Shown in pieces: positions 25,401-35,650 of a stretch of 64,000 bases of DNA. Source of the stretch: Polytrichum commune (Eukaryota; Streptophyta; Polytrichopsida; Polytrichales; Polytrichaceae); NCBI GenBank assembly GCA_950295325.1, contig OX485807.1:5458501-5522500 (forward strand). Direction: 5' to 3'. Made by a program: the position numbers and the translations under genes. The notes under the pieces are model-generated. The model made no database searches. It saw only the letters and a program-made list of their open reading frames with translations, and was not told the DNA's origin. Position 1 is the stretch's first letter, and each line of letters opens with the position of its first letter.

Positions 25401-28400
25401 CACATCTTCCTCATTTTCTGCATAATTTGTACGTTGTACATTTTTTGCAAATTAAGAAATATAAGAAACGTCAAAGAAACTTTTTTGGAAATATACATTA
25501 TTCCTCCTGTGATCCACTCCTTGCCAAAGTCACAGCCGAAACTTGATTTCAGTCCATTAATTTTCCATTGAGATTGAAGAAGGAGGCTTTTCAGAAAATA
25601 ATGGATGTGAATTAGGCGCTGGTAATGAATACTTTGAGGCATTTGATAGCTTGGCAACATGTTAGAAGATATTGATCATTTCCTTTGAAGATTAAATTCC
25701 ACACATTTGGTTCATTGAGGTATTAGAGTTATCCATTAATTCAACCGGAGTTTTGGTAGGGAGTTGGTTGTTTCGCATGCATAACTTTCCATGTTCGGTA
25801 AGTTTTGGGTGCATGCTTGGAGCCAATGTGGAGGTTTGAACGAAGGACATTCCATATTGGTTCATTGGGTACCAAACTCATTTTGGCATGCCAAGAGATA
25901 CCAAAATGAGTTTGGCCCTCAATGAACCAATATGGAATGTCCTTCGTTCAAATCTCCACATTGACTCCAAGCATGCACCCAAAACTTACCGAACATGGAA
26001 AGTTATGCATGTGAAACAACCAACTCCCTACCAAAACTCCGGTTGAATTAATGGATAACTTTATTCTAAACATTAAGTCTCACATTCAAGTATACCACCA
26101 AAAAATTGAACGACAATTTATAAATAAAAACGCCATGTTTCACCCAGATAACGATCAAGAGTTGTTACCTCTATAACTCTGCACAAAGATGCCACTCACC
26201 ATGTTCATTATGATTAAAAAACCAGGATTGTTATTCATTGGGTTGATTTGCTGGCTGCGAACGCAGATGTGAAGAGTGCCAATGAATGCTTGGAAAAGCT
26301 CTTCCCAGAAAGGTTTTTGTTACAAGCGTTAGTGAAGGAGGTGTGCTTCCAATCCTTATTCAACTGTCGTCCATACCAACGTTGTGTGGGTGTCTAAATT
26401 CAACCTGGGTTCTAAAAAGAGTATGTCCATGGGTTTAAAATACCCGACCTGGATGTTGTCACATCCTTCATTACCAGTCGTGATACCCACTTGATATTTG
26501 CAAAAGTCCATGGTCTCACCTATACACTCGTGGACATTTTGTGCAAATTTCCAATGACATGACCTTCAGCAAAGGAGTAGACCTACCACCATTGGTATTG
26601 ACATGACTACAATCATCCTGGTGTTTAGATTTGCAACTTCAAAATTTCTGCACCATACATTCAGCATACCATGGCTGTTAACTTACCTTTCTACAGAGTA
26701 TGACTTCCGAAACAATCTTTGGAGAGACACTGGGAAGGCACCTAACAATGTGAGAGTACCTCAGCGCAGATAGAAGTGCTGGAAGGAAGTGAGGAGTATG
26801 GCCCGGAAGTAGCTGTGATGGAATCTGCAGAGGTGGTTCTTCAAAGCACTTTGCAGAAGATCAACACACTCACTGCAGGCAGAGTAAGTGAACCAACCGA
26901 TCTTGGCTCTTGATAGGCAACTCTTGTCAACTCATACCTGTGCCAACACTTGTATGTTGACACATGTTTGTGGGTGCATTGTTGATACATGTTTGTGGAT
27001 GCATCATATGTTGATACATGCTTGTGGGCGCATTGTGTGTTGAAGAATGTTTGTGGATGCATTATTGATCAACATCGTTGACAAACTAGTTTGAGCCCGT
27101 GCATGTGAATTAATGTCCCATGCCGTCCCTACACCGTCCACTCAACATGACACCGTCAATGGTTGACCGTTTTGAAACTTTGGAGAGGCAACTATGTCAC
27201 CACTCGTCCATAGTCTATAATATAGTAAACTAGTTTGGATCTGTGTCATCCTGGTGGGTTGCACCCGTGCATATGATTTGATGTCCTAGGCTATCCCCGC
27301 ACTGTCTACTCAACATGCCGGTGGCAACAACCAGTCATTTAGAATCTTTGCACCAAAAACTATGTCACCACCCGTCTGTAGTCTATTGTGTAGGAGATAG
27401 TTTGGGCATGGGCCATGTTGGCCTGTTGTTCCTGTGAATCAATATCCCGGGCCGTCCTTGCACTGTCCGCTCAACATGCCGCCATCAATGGCTGACCATT
27501 TTAAAAGTTTGGAATGGCAAGTGGGTCACTACTCAACTGTAGTCTACTTTATAGTAGACTAGTTTGGATGCTTGCCACCCCGGCTTGTTGCACCTGTACA
27601 TATGAATTAATGTTCCCGGCCAAGTTTGCATCGTCCACTCAACATGCTAATATCAACGGCCGGCTGTTTAGAATGACATTTGCATCACCACCCGTTCATA
27701 GTCTATTGTATAGTGGACTAGTATGGGTCCATGGCGTCTTGACCCGTTGCACCTGTGCATATGACATATCACTTGAACGTGGTCCCCTAGACCCGTGGTC
27801 CTGCTACCTTTCCGGAACAGTGGAGCAATGGCCACTACCACCACCACTTTGTCCGTTGTATATAGATTGGTGACATATGTTTGTGAATACAATTGTATGT
27901 TGATAATACGTGCTAGTTGGGTGCATTGTTGGTACATGCTTGTGGATGCATTGTGTGGTGATACATGTTTGTGAATGCATTGTAAGTTGGTACATGTCTG
28001 TTCTGTGCATTGTTGGTATATGTTTGTGTGGGCTATGTAGGATGTGACTCGAAAAAAGAGCAAACTGCCAGATGAAGGAGAAATTTGGGGCCTTCGCGAG
28101 AAGATGAACGTGATCTACGAGGCGGAGCGAGGCCTCTTGCAGCGTGCCATGCCGGGGGCACACAGGTTGTCCACCTTCTTTTCTGAGCCCGGAATGCTGA
28201 ATCAGGACACAACTGGGACAATGACGATAGGTGACAACACGACCGGATGGGCCTTGGACACTCCGACGAGCAAGGCGCCATCACTCGCTCTACAGGGTTC
28301 TAAAGGAGGTTTACTGCAACCCCTGCAGCAATTTCATCAAGAGTCCACAAAACAACAAGCTCCTCGGCCCCAAACCCAAAGTTTGCTGCTGCCACACTTG

Positions 28401-28940
28401 CAATTAGGGTTGGATGCTCAGCCTTTGCAGGATTCTGCTTCTGCAGTGAGTTCACCCGTGGCGAGTGAAATTTCAGAGCAGACTGATCCTTCCAGCCCAT
28501 TGGTTTCTCCCACAGAATCAGCTGTGCCTGTGACAACACCAGAAATTGACCTGGAAAAAGGCCAAATCGGTGCGATAGCCGAGAATATGGTCAAAGATTT
28601 GGTAAAGCTCCCAGATAATGTAAGCAAAGAAATTGCCCAGGGGAGTGTGAGTAGTATTTCCCAAGAAGAGCAAAAGATGCAGAAAGAGGGACTAGCTGGT
28701 GTCTCCCGAATCACGCAGACTTCACCGGATCCTTCAGAAGCAGTCCAAAAAGATCAAGCCCCTTTCCTCCCAATGAATTCTTCTCCCATTGTAACTCAAG
28801 AGATGGACTTGGAAAAGGGTCAAAATAAAGAAAACCAGGAGATCAAAGCAGAGAGCAGCACCATCGAAGGAGGGAAAGAGAAAAAACCCTGGAAGTCACT
28901 AAAGTCAATTTTAGGCAAAGGCAAAAAGAAAGTCAAGTAG
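21857..28940 (+). CDS. PH-domain protein gene, 5' end not located
   Basis: Seven exons join in phase: about 21857-21954, 22934-23122, 24568-24675, 25327-25387, 26267-26340, 26770-26883 and 28041-28940 (stop TAG). Together they give about 514 codons. The first two form a pleckstrin-homology domain: GWLFLRKANSASKQWRKL and STLYYIHKL start it, TGLLPLRGC follows, and KHFVFAAETYVDCREW is the C-terminal helix with its Trp. PH domains bind phosphoinositides or proteins at membranes. The middle exons encode an acidic, probably helical stretch (EDPILLQALADELMDAYHYA; LESQMDQQQLTLIQTDVKSA). The last exon carries a repeated EIDLEKGQ / EMDLEKGQ motif and ends in a basic tail, LKSILGKGKKKVK, which could add membrane or nuclear affinity. 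The left border of the first listed exon is uncertain: an in-frame stop lies at about 21811 and several AG acceptors between 21825 and 21856 are possible. No start codon was found, so this entry is partial. I do not recognise the exact family. Confidence 0.8.
22000..22880 (+). repeat. Intronic tandem repeats of about 240 bases
   Basis: Four diverged units share AATGTCAAGTGAGTCAAAC, AGTTTCACATAGTCAATCTG, TGTTTGGCAGGGTGCAT and GTATTGTGCACTTCCAGGGG. They fill the first recognised intron of the PH-domain gene. The same unit carries different microsatellites after the CCAGGGG motif: (CT)n in one unit and (TAA)n in another. Confidence 0.8.
22394..22463 (+). repeat. (TC)35 microsatellite
   Basis: This is an uninterrupted dinucleotide run of 70 bases in an intron of the PH-domain gene. 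It gives rise to false Ser-Leu and Arg-Glu repeat frames on the two strands. Its length suggests that it is polymorphic. Confidence 0.97.
23318..23545. mobile_element. Imperfect hairpin element in an intron
   Basis: The left arm runs from about 23318 to 23421 (AGCTAAGGTAGCTCAACCCA at its outer end). The right arm, read in reverse, repeats it with about one mismatch in five: AATGCAAATCTAGGA is exact in both, with a CAAGGATCTC block just inside. The loop is near 23425-23440. It lies inside the intron between the second and third recognised exons of the PH-domain gene. Confidence 0.65.
24129..24474 (-). other. Unexplained open stretch in PH-gene intron
   Basis: An uninterrupted minus-strand frame of about 100 codons (24437-24129) contains EEKQWQLLSNMMGW and similar blocks, and lies antisense in an intron. 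I recognise no family and see no splice partners. It may be a remnant of an inserted sequence or chance. Confidence 0.2.
24790..25010 (-). repeat. M3 repeat, fourth copy
   Basis: The reversed sequence starts GTTGGTGCATACCCTACAGG and continues with an AGGTTTGTG-ending block like the units at 20465-21660. It sits in the intron downstream of the exon at 24568-24675. It is diverged and non-coding. Confidence 0.45.
25727..26060. mobile_element. Near-perfect long hairpin element
   Basis: Two arms of about 160 bases pair with only about five mismatches that I can see. The outer ends read AGTTATCCATTAATTCAACC and, at the right, its exact inverse. The loop is about 10-20 bases near 25893. It lies in the PH-gene intron between the exons at 25327 and 26267. 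A transcript of the gene would carry a long double-stranded stem here. No target duplication is clear. Confidence 0.85.
26935..28035 (+). repeat. Two interleaved intronic minisatellites
   Basis: Short units built around TGTTGATACATGTTTGTGGATGCAT occur at 26945-27065 and again at 27868-28025. Between them (about 27075-27770) lie four or so longer units of about 150-165 bases sharing CCGTCCACTCAACATG, TATAGTAGACTAGTTTGG and GTTGCACCTGTGCATATGA. All lie in the last intron of the PH-domain gene. Frames that read through them encode repeats such as THKHVST and are artefacts. Confidence 0.8.
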
Positions 28941-29530
28941 AAAGCAAAGACATGAAATCTGGGCTGAAATTTTGCAAGAAGCATTTGGATATCTTAACAT
29001 TATTAAGCTCCTGATGGGGGTCACTCCTGGTTGACGAATCAAAAGCCATTGCAGCAAGTATGATGGGCAAATTCCATGTGCATTAAGCTTTGAATCTAGC
29101 TTACCCGGGTTTCTGTTTACCTTAAATATATTTAAACTTTGCCGAGGTGGCCCATTTAGGCAAAAGGGTTTACCATACCCACAGCTTAACAATATTATGA
29201 TAATGTTATGTTCCAGACAGACCTATCAATATAGGTACTAAAGCTTGCAAAGACCTTCCCAGGGTGCTTTAGAAACTTTTTGATGATTTAATCACCATTC
29301 GGGTCACCAGAATCCACCTCTTGTGGTGAGTTCATAACAACTGGATGGTCATGCACGTGATCAACCCTGAGCACAGTAGATCACGAAACTGTGTCACTCA
29401 TGTCAAAAATCGGACCTTGAATGTGAATGCCAAATGAGAATCATTCACCCTCAAAATGTGGCTAGCAAAATTTCCCTTCGTGTGCACTTGAAAAGAAATC
29501 GTTAATGGTGTTCAGTCTACACAGCTTACA
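28941..29530. other. Downstream flank of PH-domain gene
   Basis: This interval probably contains the 3' untranslated region and polyadenylation site of the gene ending at 28940. I see no further coding sequence before the U2-containing block begins near 29530. Confidence 0.45.
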
Positions 29531-30020
29531 GGGCGCTTGTAGTAACTCAGATTCACAGCAGAGGTGATTGATCTTTTCTTTCCTGCAACCTCCATACGCG
29601 TTCGAGCAATGTGTCCATATGTAATGTACCCCATATCAATTTATAATGTAATCCAAACACATTGCAAGGTTGATGAGAAACAGTTGCATAATTGCTGCAG
29701 ACTCTAATGCAAATTCCATTCCTAAGATCTTCAAGAGGCGTTTATAATTGACATGCAATGAGGTAGTTGACATTGCAATGGGTATTTGCAGTACGTTTAG
29801 AACAATGCGACAGTTTATTTAGCTGATGCCTTTGTGGTGATGGGGGTTGTACCGCCTTTCTGTTTGGAATGCAACATCTTTGTTGTAAATGGACCTACTT
29901 GAGAAAACCTTAAATCCCCACACTGTCGCAAAGACGTGACAATTTTGTTTCATATTCTGGTGTTATAAGCCAAAAGTCCACGTATCTGAAATTCACCGTC
30001 ACCTCAACATTTGCATGGTT

Positions 30021-30082
30021 GCCCCATACGCTTGGGGTAGGCCAGGATGTATTCAAGGTGATGAGGAGGTGAGTATATAAAG
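30021..30082 (+). promoter_or_regulatory. U2 snRNA promoter: upstream element and TATA box
   Basis: The TATA box TATATAAA starts at 30074, 32 bases before the RNA start. GCCCCATACGCTTGGGG lies at 30021-30037, that is -85 to -69, where plant U-snRNA genes carry the upstream sequence element. It is kept at the same distance in the second U2 gene and is a near-palindrome (CCCCA...TGGGG). It differs from the usual consensus GTCCCACATCG, so its identity as that element is inferred from position and conservation. Confidence 0.65.
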
Positions 30083-30105
30083 CGAAGGAGTGTGCACGAA
30101 GAAGC

Positions 30106-30300
30106 ATACCTTTCTCGGCCTTTTGGCTAAGATCAAGTGTAGTATCTGTTCTTATCAGTTTAATATCTGATACGAGGTTCATCGAGCCTCGTGATATTAA
30201 TCTAATTTATTTCGGGTGCGGGCTCATCCCACAGCTTGCTGTAAGAGCCCGCGAGCGTCGCCTTGGTATCGCACTATCTCCTTGGCAGGCCCAACCCCAC
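30106..30300 (+). ncRNA. U2: U2 spliceosomal snRNA, gene 1
   Basis: The RNA begins ATACCTTTCTCGGCCTTTTG, the invariant plant U2 start, and carries the branch-site pairing segment GTGTAGTATCTG intact. Stem IIb (GAGGUUC/GAGCCUC) pairs fully. A single-stranded ATTTATTTCGGG can serve as the Sm site. Stem-loop III pairs perfectly (GCGGGCUC with GAGCCCGC, CACAG with CUGU). The 3' end is placed by the usual length of about 196 bases. AAATAATCCAAACAG at about 30315 is conserved after both U2 genes and may act as the 3'-end signal. This copy looks functional. Confidence 0.93.
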
Positions 30301-30933
30301 CCCCTGGGGGCCCAAATAATCCAAACAGCATTCTCTTTCGTAGTAATTATGCCAAAATGTTCCAAGAAAAATGATTACACCATTCCTTCTACGATACTCG
30401 ATTCCAGAAAAAGCAACCCGATAAGCTGTGTTTGGAGTTTATGTTTTCAAGATGTTGAGGCATATGCAGACATAAGCTGTTTTGTATGCGGTGAAACGGT
30501 CGTCATTGTACAGAAATAGATTAATGTGACGATCTCCTTTGAAAGCCCTGATAACAAACGGCCACATTCACAGCCACAAGAATTAATTGCTTGCACTAGT
30601 ACTCAAAGTATGTCTCCACTTTAAGCATTTCATGTAAATTCCACAAAACACAATGACCGTGGATTGCACACCTACTGGCTATGTCCATTTCGTCAGGGCT
30701 TTCTGAAGAGGTCGTTACAACAATAGCCAACTTCAAGTGCCATTCCTGTACAAAGGCCATACTACACATGTCAGCTTAATTTATCATCCTGCAAACTCTG
30801 AGACAGCTTGTTCTGGAGAAGCGTTGTTAGCAATGAAATCTTTTATGTTGCTTGACTAGTTATTCTAGTGTACATTGTTGTGTGATAAGTGACATAGGGC
30901 ACCAAAGAAAATTGAGATTAATATCGTGAGGCT

Positions 30934-31105
30934 CAATGAGCCTCGTATCAGATATCGAATTGACAAGAACAGATACTACACTTGATTTTAGCCCAAAGGC
31001 CGAGAAACGTATGCCTCTCCCTTCCTCACCCTCGTGTTGTAGAACTCACCTCCTCATGACCAACATATCTATGCCTATCCCAAGCGTATGGGGCAACCTG
31101 CATGC
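30934..31105 (-). pseudogene. U2 snRNA 5'-half pseudogene with dead promoter
   Basis: Read on the minus strand, the U2 start is recognisable at about 31010, with changes such as ATACGTTTCTCGGCC and GGGCTAAAATCAAG. The gene is cut off after stem II. The upstream near-palindrome is retained (GCCCCATACGCTTGGG, about 31100) but the TATA box is lost (GAGTTCTACAA). It is not expected to make U2. Confidence 0.85.
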
Positions 31106-31139
31106 AAGTCTGGAAACGAAACAGCGACAGATTGTGACA

Positions 31140-31215
31140 CTTGAAAGCACCAGATTACTTCCACCTTGAAGCACCTTGGCAGGCACAATCCTCTCCTCCT
31201 TGGGATCCAAATAAG
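31140..31215 (+). pseudogene. Fragment of U2 3' flank
   Basis: CCTTGGCAGGCACAATCC and GGGATCCAAATAAGCCAAACAG match the end of U2 and its downstream signal in the two intact genes, on the plus strand. It lies next to the reversed U2 promoter fragment, an order also seen at 42415-42643, so it looks like the broken end of a similar arrangement. Confidence 0.65.
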
Positions 31216-32254
31216 CCAAACAGGATGCCCTATCTCCACTACCCATACAAAAATGTGTCAAAGTGATGACTCAATTGATAAGAACGGTGCTTCTAGCACT
31301 TAAACTTGGCTTCGGAACAAGATCCAGAGACATTGTCATTGGAGATTCTGTCGGAATGTCCGCAGAGTTTGCAAGGACTGACATATGTGTAAGTGGCATG
31401 TGGTGAAACTGTTCACAGCATCTTATTTCTCGTCGACGCAGCTCTTATTCTATCCAACAAGGTCATCTGCCTTTTTAAGCATTCAAAATAGTGAAATAAA
31501 GGTTATGTTGATCATCGATGAAATTAATGAATGTATGTGCCTTAATCTGACGCCGAGACTTTTAGACCTCACATGCTGTGTGTGCTTGTGGAATGGCACC
31601 GGGTGGGAGAGCACAAGAGTGACCCCTCCTGATCCATGGTAATTTTCATTTTTCTCCAGTTTTCCCCGCAGCAAAGAATACTGGGATGAACCACTTCAAG
31701 GCTCCTGCTCCAGCTTGGACCTAAAACATTTGGGTCTCTTCGGATGACGCACTTGTAGAGGCTGAGAGCTGACGTTCTGCAAGTGGAGAATGGCGAAGAC
31801 TGCACACCTACTGGCTTTGTCTCATAGCTGTGCAGTTCCAACCACTTTGGGCGATCTTTCGCTCCGGTGAACCGTGCGAAACCCACATGAAATACATTAA
31901 CTAAAGACATGCACCCCCTTGTCCATACGAATGTAAGCAAATCTTGGTGACCATGAAAGCGGTGTGTTATCAAGGCTTTCTAAAGAGACGGTCATCACAT
32001 CAATCGCAAACTTAAAGTGCCATTTCAGTACAATGGCAACATGTTCACCACATACTACACATATTAGCTCATTACTTATCATCTTACGAAGTCTGGCGAA
32101 ATTTAACCAGAAACTGCGAACAAGTTTCTCTGGCAGCAAACCCTAAACCCTAAAGCTTGTTATCAGACAATGGAAACATCAAATTTTTTCACTAAGTAAT
32201 CCGGTGAACGTGTTCTGCATAGTACGTCGGATAGACCGGTATGTTGTTTAGCTT

Positions 32255-32427
32255 ATTAAAACCCCAAGGAGGAGAGGGTTGCGGATGCCAAGGTAAGTAG
32301 TGCAACACCGAGACGACGCTCGCGAGCTCTAACAGCAAGCTGCCAGATGAGCCCGAACCCTAGAAAAATAAGATTAATATCATGAGACTCGATGAGCCTC
32401 GTATCAGATATTAAGCTGACAAGATTC
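32255..32427 (-). pseudogene. U2 snRNA 3'-part pseudogene
   Basis: On the minus strand this begins inside U2 at the TAATATCTGATACGAGG segment (about 32415) and runs through stem III (CTGGCAGCTTGCTG) to the 3' tail. The conserved first 45 bases and the promoter are missing, so it is a truncated copy. Stem IIb still pairs. Confidence 0.85.
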
Positions 32428-32429
32428 TT

Positions 32430-35153
32430 CACGTATGTTTATAATTTCATACTTGTATTCATAGTGTATCTATAATAATCTCTCACATTTAACTAAGACA
32501 AGTAGTTAGTAAGATGATTCAATATTGACCTTTCATATCTTCGATAACGTGTTGATCTGTCAAACATGTCCTTTTACATCCATTGCAAGAATTATATTAT
32601 GAATGGATTTGTATTGTATCGTGCATGTATCACATGAGTGTTTTCTTTGATAACATAGCAAAACTGCTACAAAAAGGCTCCATGCTTCTGTGAGTCCCCA
32701 AATACTTGATCAACAAAAAATAGAAGTTGGAATAGTGGAGCATAGAGCATTAGATAAATTTTAGAAAGGGCTCTTCTTTCTCATGTGCCAATGAAGTTTT
32801 TATATAAACAATTGCTTGTTTTATATTGAAGTTTAGAACTTGAGTACAATTACAATTGAAGTTTAGATCTTCTAATTTTTTTACAATTAAATTTTTAATT
32901 TCCTAAATATATCATTATCTTTTTGTGAAATGCCCATGAAAGTCCTTGTTTGATGCATAGACTCGGTTTTTGAAGTCATTGTAGTTGAGGCATGTGAGAA
33001 CCTTTGAATTTTTTTGGGGATGAGCCATGTGGTGGCGGGAAGAGGATCATGAGGTGCTACCAAAATAACATCACATATCCAAAAGGTCGCTACACTCTAA
33101 ACTTTGTAATATCAACATCCATAGTGTCACACACTCTGTAATATCCTAAAACACTAGGGAACGGATGTTCGTAGTTCAAATCTCACTCCTTATTGTCACA
33201 TTTCTCTCTCTTATATCACAAAATTTGTCATTATTGCAAACCACCCAAGAAGTCAACCCACACCCTCAACATGTGGAGTGTCACCTTTTTATTCTTCTTA
33301 TGCCACTTGTTGAATGTTGGTGCATGTGTCCACCACATCGCCCGGGAAGGCCAAGTGGAGTGGACCACACTAACATAGGTGACATGCGAACAAATTTAAA
33401 TTGTCCTCACATCTCCTTTGTGTTATTCCATAATGTCACATGCTACACTAATTCTATAATATCATTCATCCATGTTAACACTATAGAACTCTGTAATATC
33501 ACGTGCACTTTGGTTGCCATAGGTGTGATACTATGGAGTTTAGAGTGGAGTGCCAACCACTCTCAAGACGTGTCAAGAGGCTTGTTCTCAACATAAGAAT
33601 CTTCATATGTAAAGCCGTGGATAACTTGAGAGATTGGAGCTCCTTTGTGAATTTGGTTTTAGTAGATCCTTTAGAACAAAGGTCTTTGTTCCCCAATTGC
33701 CTAGCCTTGGACATGGCCTTCATCCAACTTTTCCTTACTGCACTCTCAATGGGAGGTGTCACGAAACTCTAGTCAAGGGGTAGAAATTGGATCTTAAAAA
33801 CAAATGGATATTCTTGGAAAATGTAAAAGTTTGTGGTATACATGACTTGATCCTCTAAGGGAAAATAGAAAATGATGAGTTTTTTATGGCACTCTTGAAA
33901 GGCATGATGCTTCATAGTGTACACATGCACAGGAATATCAATAGAAACTAAACTAATTTGTATTTATTAATGAGTTTCTAAACCAAAACCCTTTTCAAAT
34001 ACTCAAAAAGAAGTTATTAGCTTTGAAGAATTATGCAAGCATTTAGATGTGTTCTTTGATCTTTTCCTCACAACTTTCTTTTTGGAAGTTTTCTCCTTTG
34101 CACAAATTACTCTCTTTTTGACTAGTCTAGTTTTAATCCAAATCCTCCGGCGATTAGGGGTTAAAACACTAAAGGATTGGTCCATCCTAAAAGTGTGTTG
34201 ACCCTTGACCTAGTGGCATGAACTAACTAAATTAGACCCAAAAGTAGGTGTCCAAGTATAATCTACCCTCTCGAAGTGTTCCCCTTTTTTAAGTGTTATT
34301 CTACCATAAGTGCTACAATTTCATTATCCCTTGAAAAAAACACCATGAAGTGTTATGTATTACGTTGTTGTAAAAATCTTTACTCCACTCTTTGTTAATT
34401 TACAATGTATAATTGTTACTTGCACCAAAATCCATGAATATGTAATTTAATATTGTGGACATATGATCAATATGGAAGTGACAATGTTGGAGGGTGGAGA
34501 GTGAGCCAATGCTAGAGAGTGTTGGACAGTGGGTTCATGCATAGAGTGGTTGAGAGTGAGCCAATGTGGAGAGTGTTGGAGAGTGAGCCTCACCAGTTCG
34601 TTTCTCCAAATTGACTCCATTGTAAGCTTCATCTAGACGGATTCACATGTAAGCCTTTCGTCAGGGTGGCAAGGATCCCTATTGTTGAGTCTCAAAGTTT
34701 TTTTGAAAATTCAATAATTTGTTTGTCGAGTCATTGGTATGCCTATTAATGTCTATTTCGTACCTTAGTTTCTCATGTGACTTTCAGTCTTGTGAATGCA
34801 CATGTGTCAAGTATTGCAGGTGCAAGTTACCACTAGTATCTTCCGTAGGCCTTGATTTTGATATGAGATCAAGTCTATTAGAAAAGTCCATAATGATTTT
34901 TTGTATTCAAGAGTCTCATCAAACAACAATATACTTCCTATTTTGGTCACTACGTAAGTGTAAGTTTAGTTATTTTTATTAATGTTTGTGACGGAATTTT
35001 ATGAGCGTTACTAATGACTCTATTTTTACCACGCAGTTGCTACATGTATAGATGTTATTTTTGAAATTACCCACCCTTATGAATGTTATAATTCCATAAG
35101 TGTTACAAACTATATACTTCCGAGAGGTAACACTTATACTTTGGAGAGGCAAC
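32430..35153. other. Intergenic, one small minisatellite
   Basis: No gene is supported; the longer open frame near 33165-33596 is hydrophobic by composition and lacks a domain. A minisatellite with GAGAGTGAGCCAATG and GAGAGTGTTGGA units lies at about 34494-34590. Confidence 0.45.
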
Positions 35154-35479
35154 TACACTACATATGATATTTAGTGTCACCAACACTATATGTTAACCCA
35201 ACATTATTTGTCATTCCTTGTAAATTTTTGGGATGATTATAAATTTACAGTGTTGCAAATACTGTCACTTACCAAGCGATTTTTCATCCAAATCCCATTC
35301 ATCCATGACAATAGTTCATCACAAGTTGGTGACAAGAGAGGGTATGATTTTGGCCAATGGATGAACTCATTTATCATCCATGACAGTATTTGTAAACTTA
35401 AGAATAGGAACTGTCATCCGAAAAGTTACCATAGTGACATTAAATACCAGATGACACTAAATATCATACTTGGTGTACT
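35154..35479 (+). mobile_element. MITE family M1, copy 2
   Basis: This copy is about 326 bases long. The left end reads TACACTACATATGATATTTA and the right end, reversed, reads TACACCAAGTATGATATTTA, an imperfect 25-base inverted repeat. It matches 3861-4090 plus 5805-5974 without the interior. It ends about 170 bases before the start codon of the UIM/EF-hand gene, so it may contribute promoter or leader sequence. Confidence 0.75.
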
Positions 35480-35650
35480 TAAATTATAGACTGTAATTAC
35501 AGTAACGGAATTAGGTCTACTATCTACCTGAACACAATTCTCTCACACGGAAACAGGCACCCCGTCTGTCTCACTCGCCGGAAATAGGACCCGCTTTCGC
35601 TTCTTCGGTTTCCTGCCGCTCCGACGCTCCTTCGCCACCAGCACAGCACC

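Larger units (their letters stand above)
29530..30340 (+). repeat. U2 locus duplication block, copy 1
   Basis: This block matches 41445-42445. Shared landmarks are TTTCCTGCAA and CATTCGAGC-like blocks near the start, TAGCTGATGCCTTTGTGGTGA, TTGTTGTAAATGGACCTACTT, then the U2 promoter, the U2 gene and AAATAANCCAAACAG after it. The two copies have diverged clearly in the spacers but little in the U2 5' half. Confidence 0.75.
30655..32140. repeat. Duplicated U2-spacer segments
   Basis: A segment at about 30660-30850 (GCACACCTACTGGCT, then CTTTCTGAAGAGG, CTTCAAGTGCCATT, ACTACACAT) recurs in diverged form at about 31800-32130. The U2 neighbourhood was therefore duplicated as a unit more than once. 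Nothing here looks protein-coding. Confidence 0.65.

Noticed and set aside
26841-28163. Minus-strand frames with THKHVST or similar repeats
   Set aside because: They are translations of the intronic minisatellites of the PH-domain gene.
33165-33596. 143-codon frame with a hydrophobic start
   Set aside because: Hydrophobicity follows from T-rich DNA; no domain, no partner exons.
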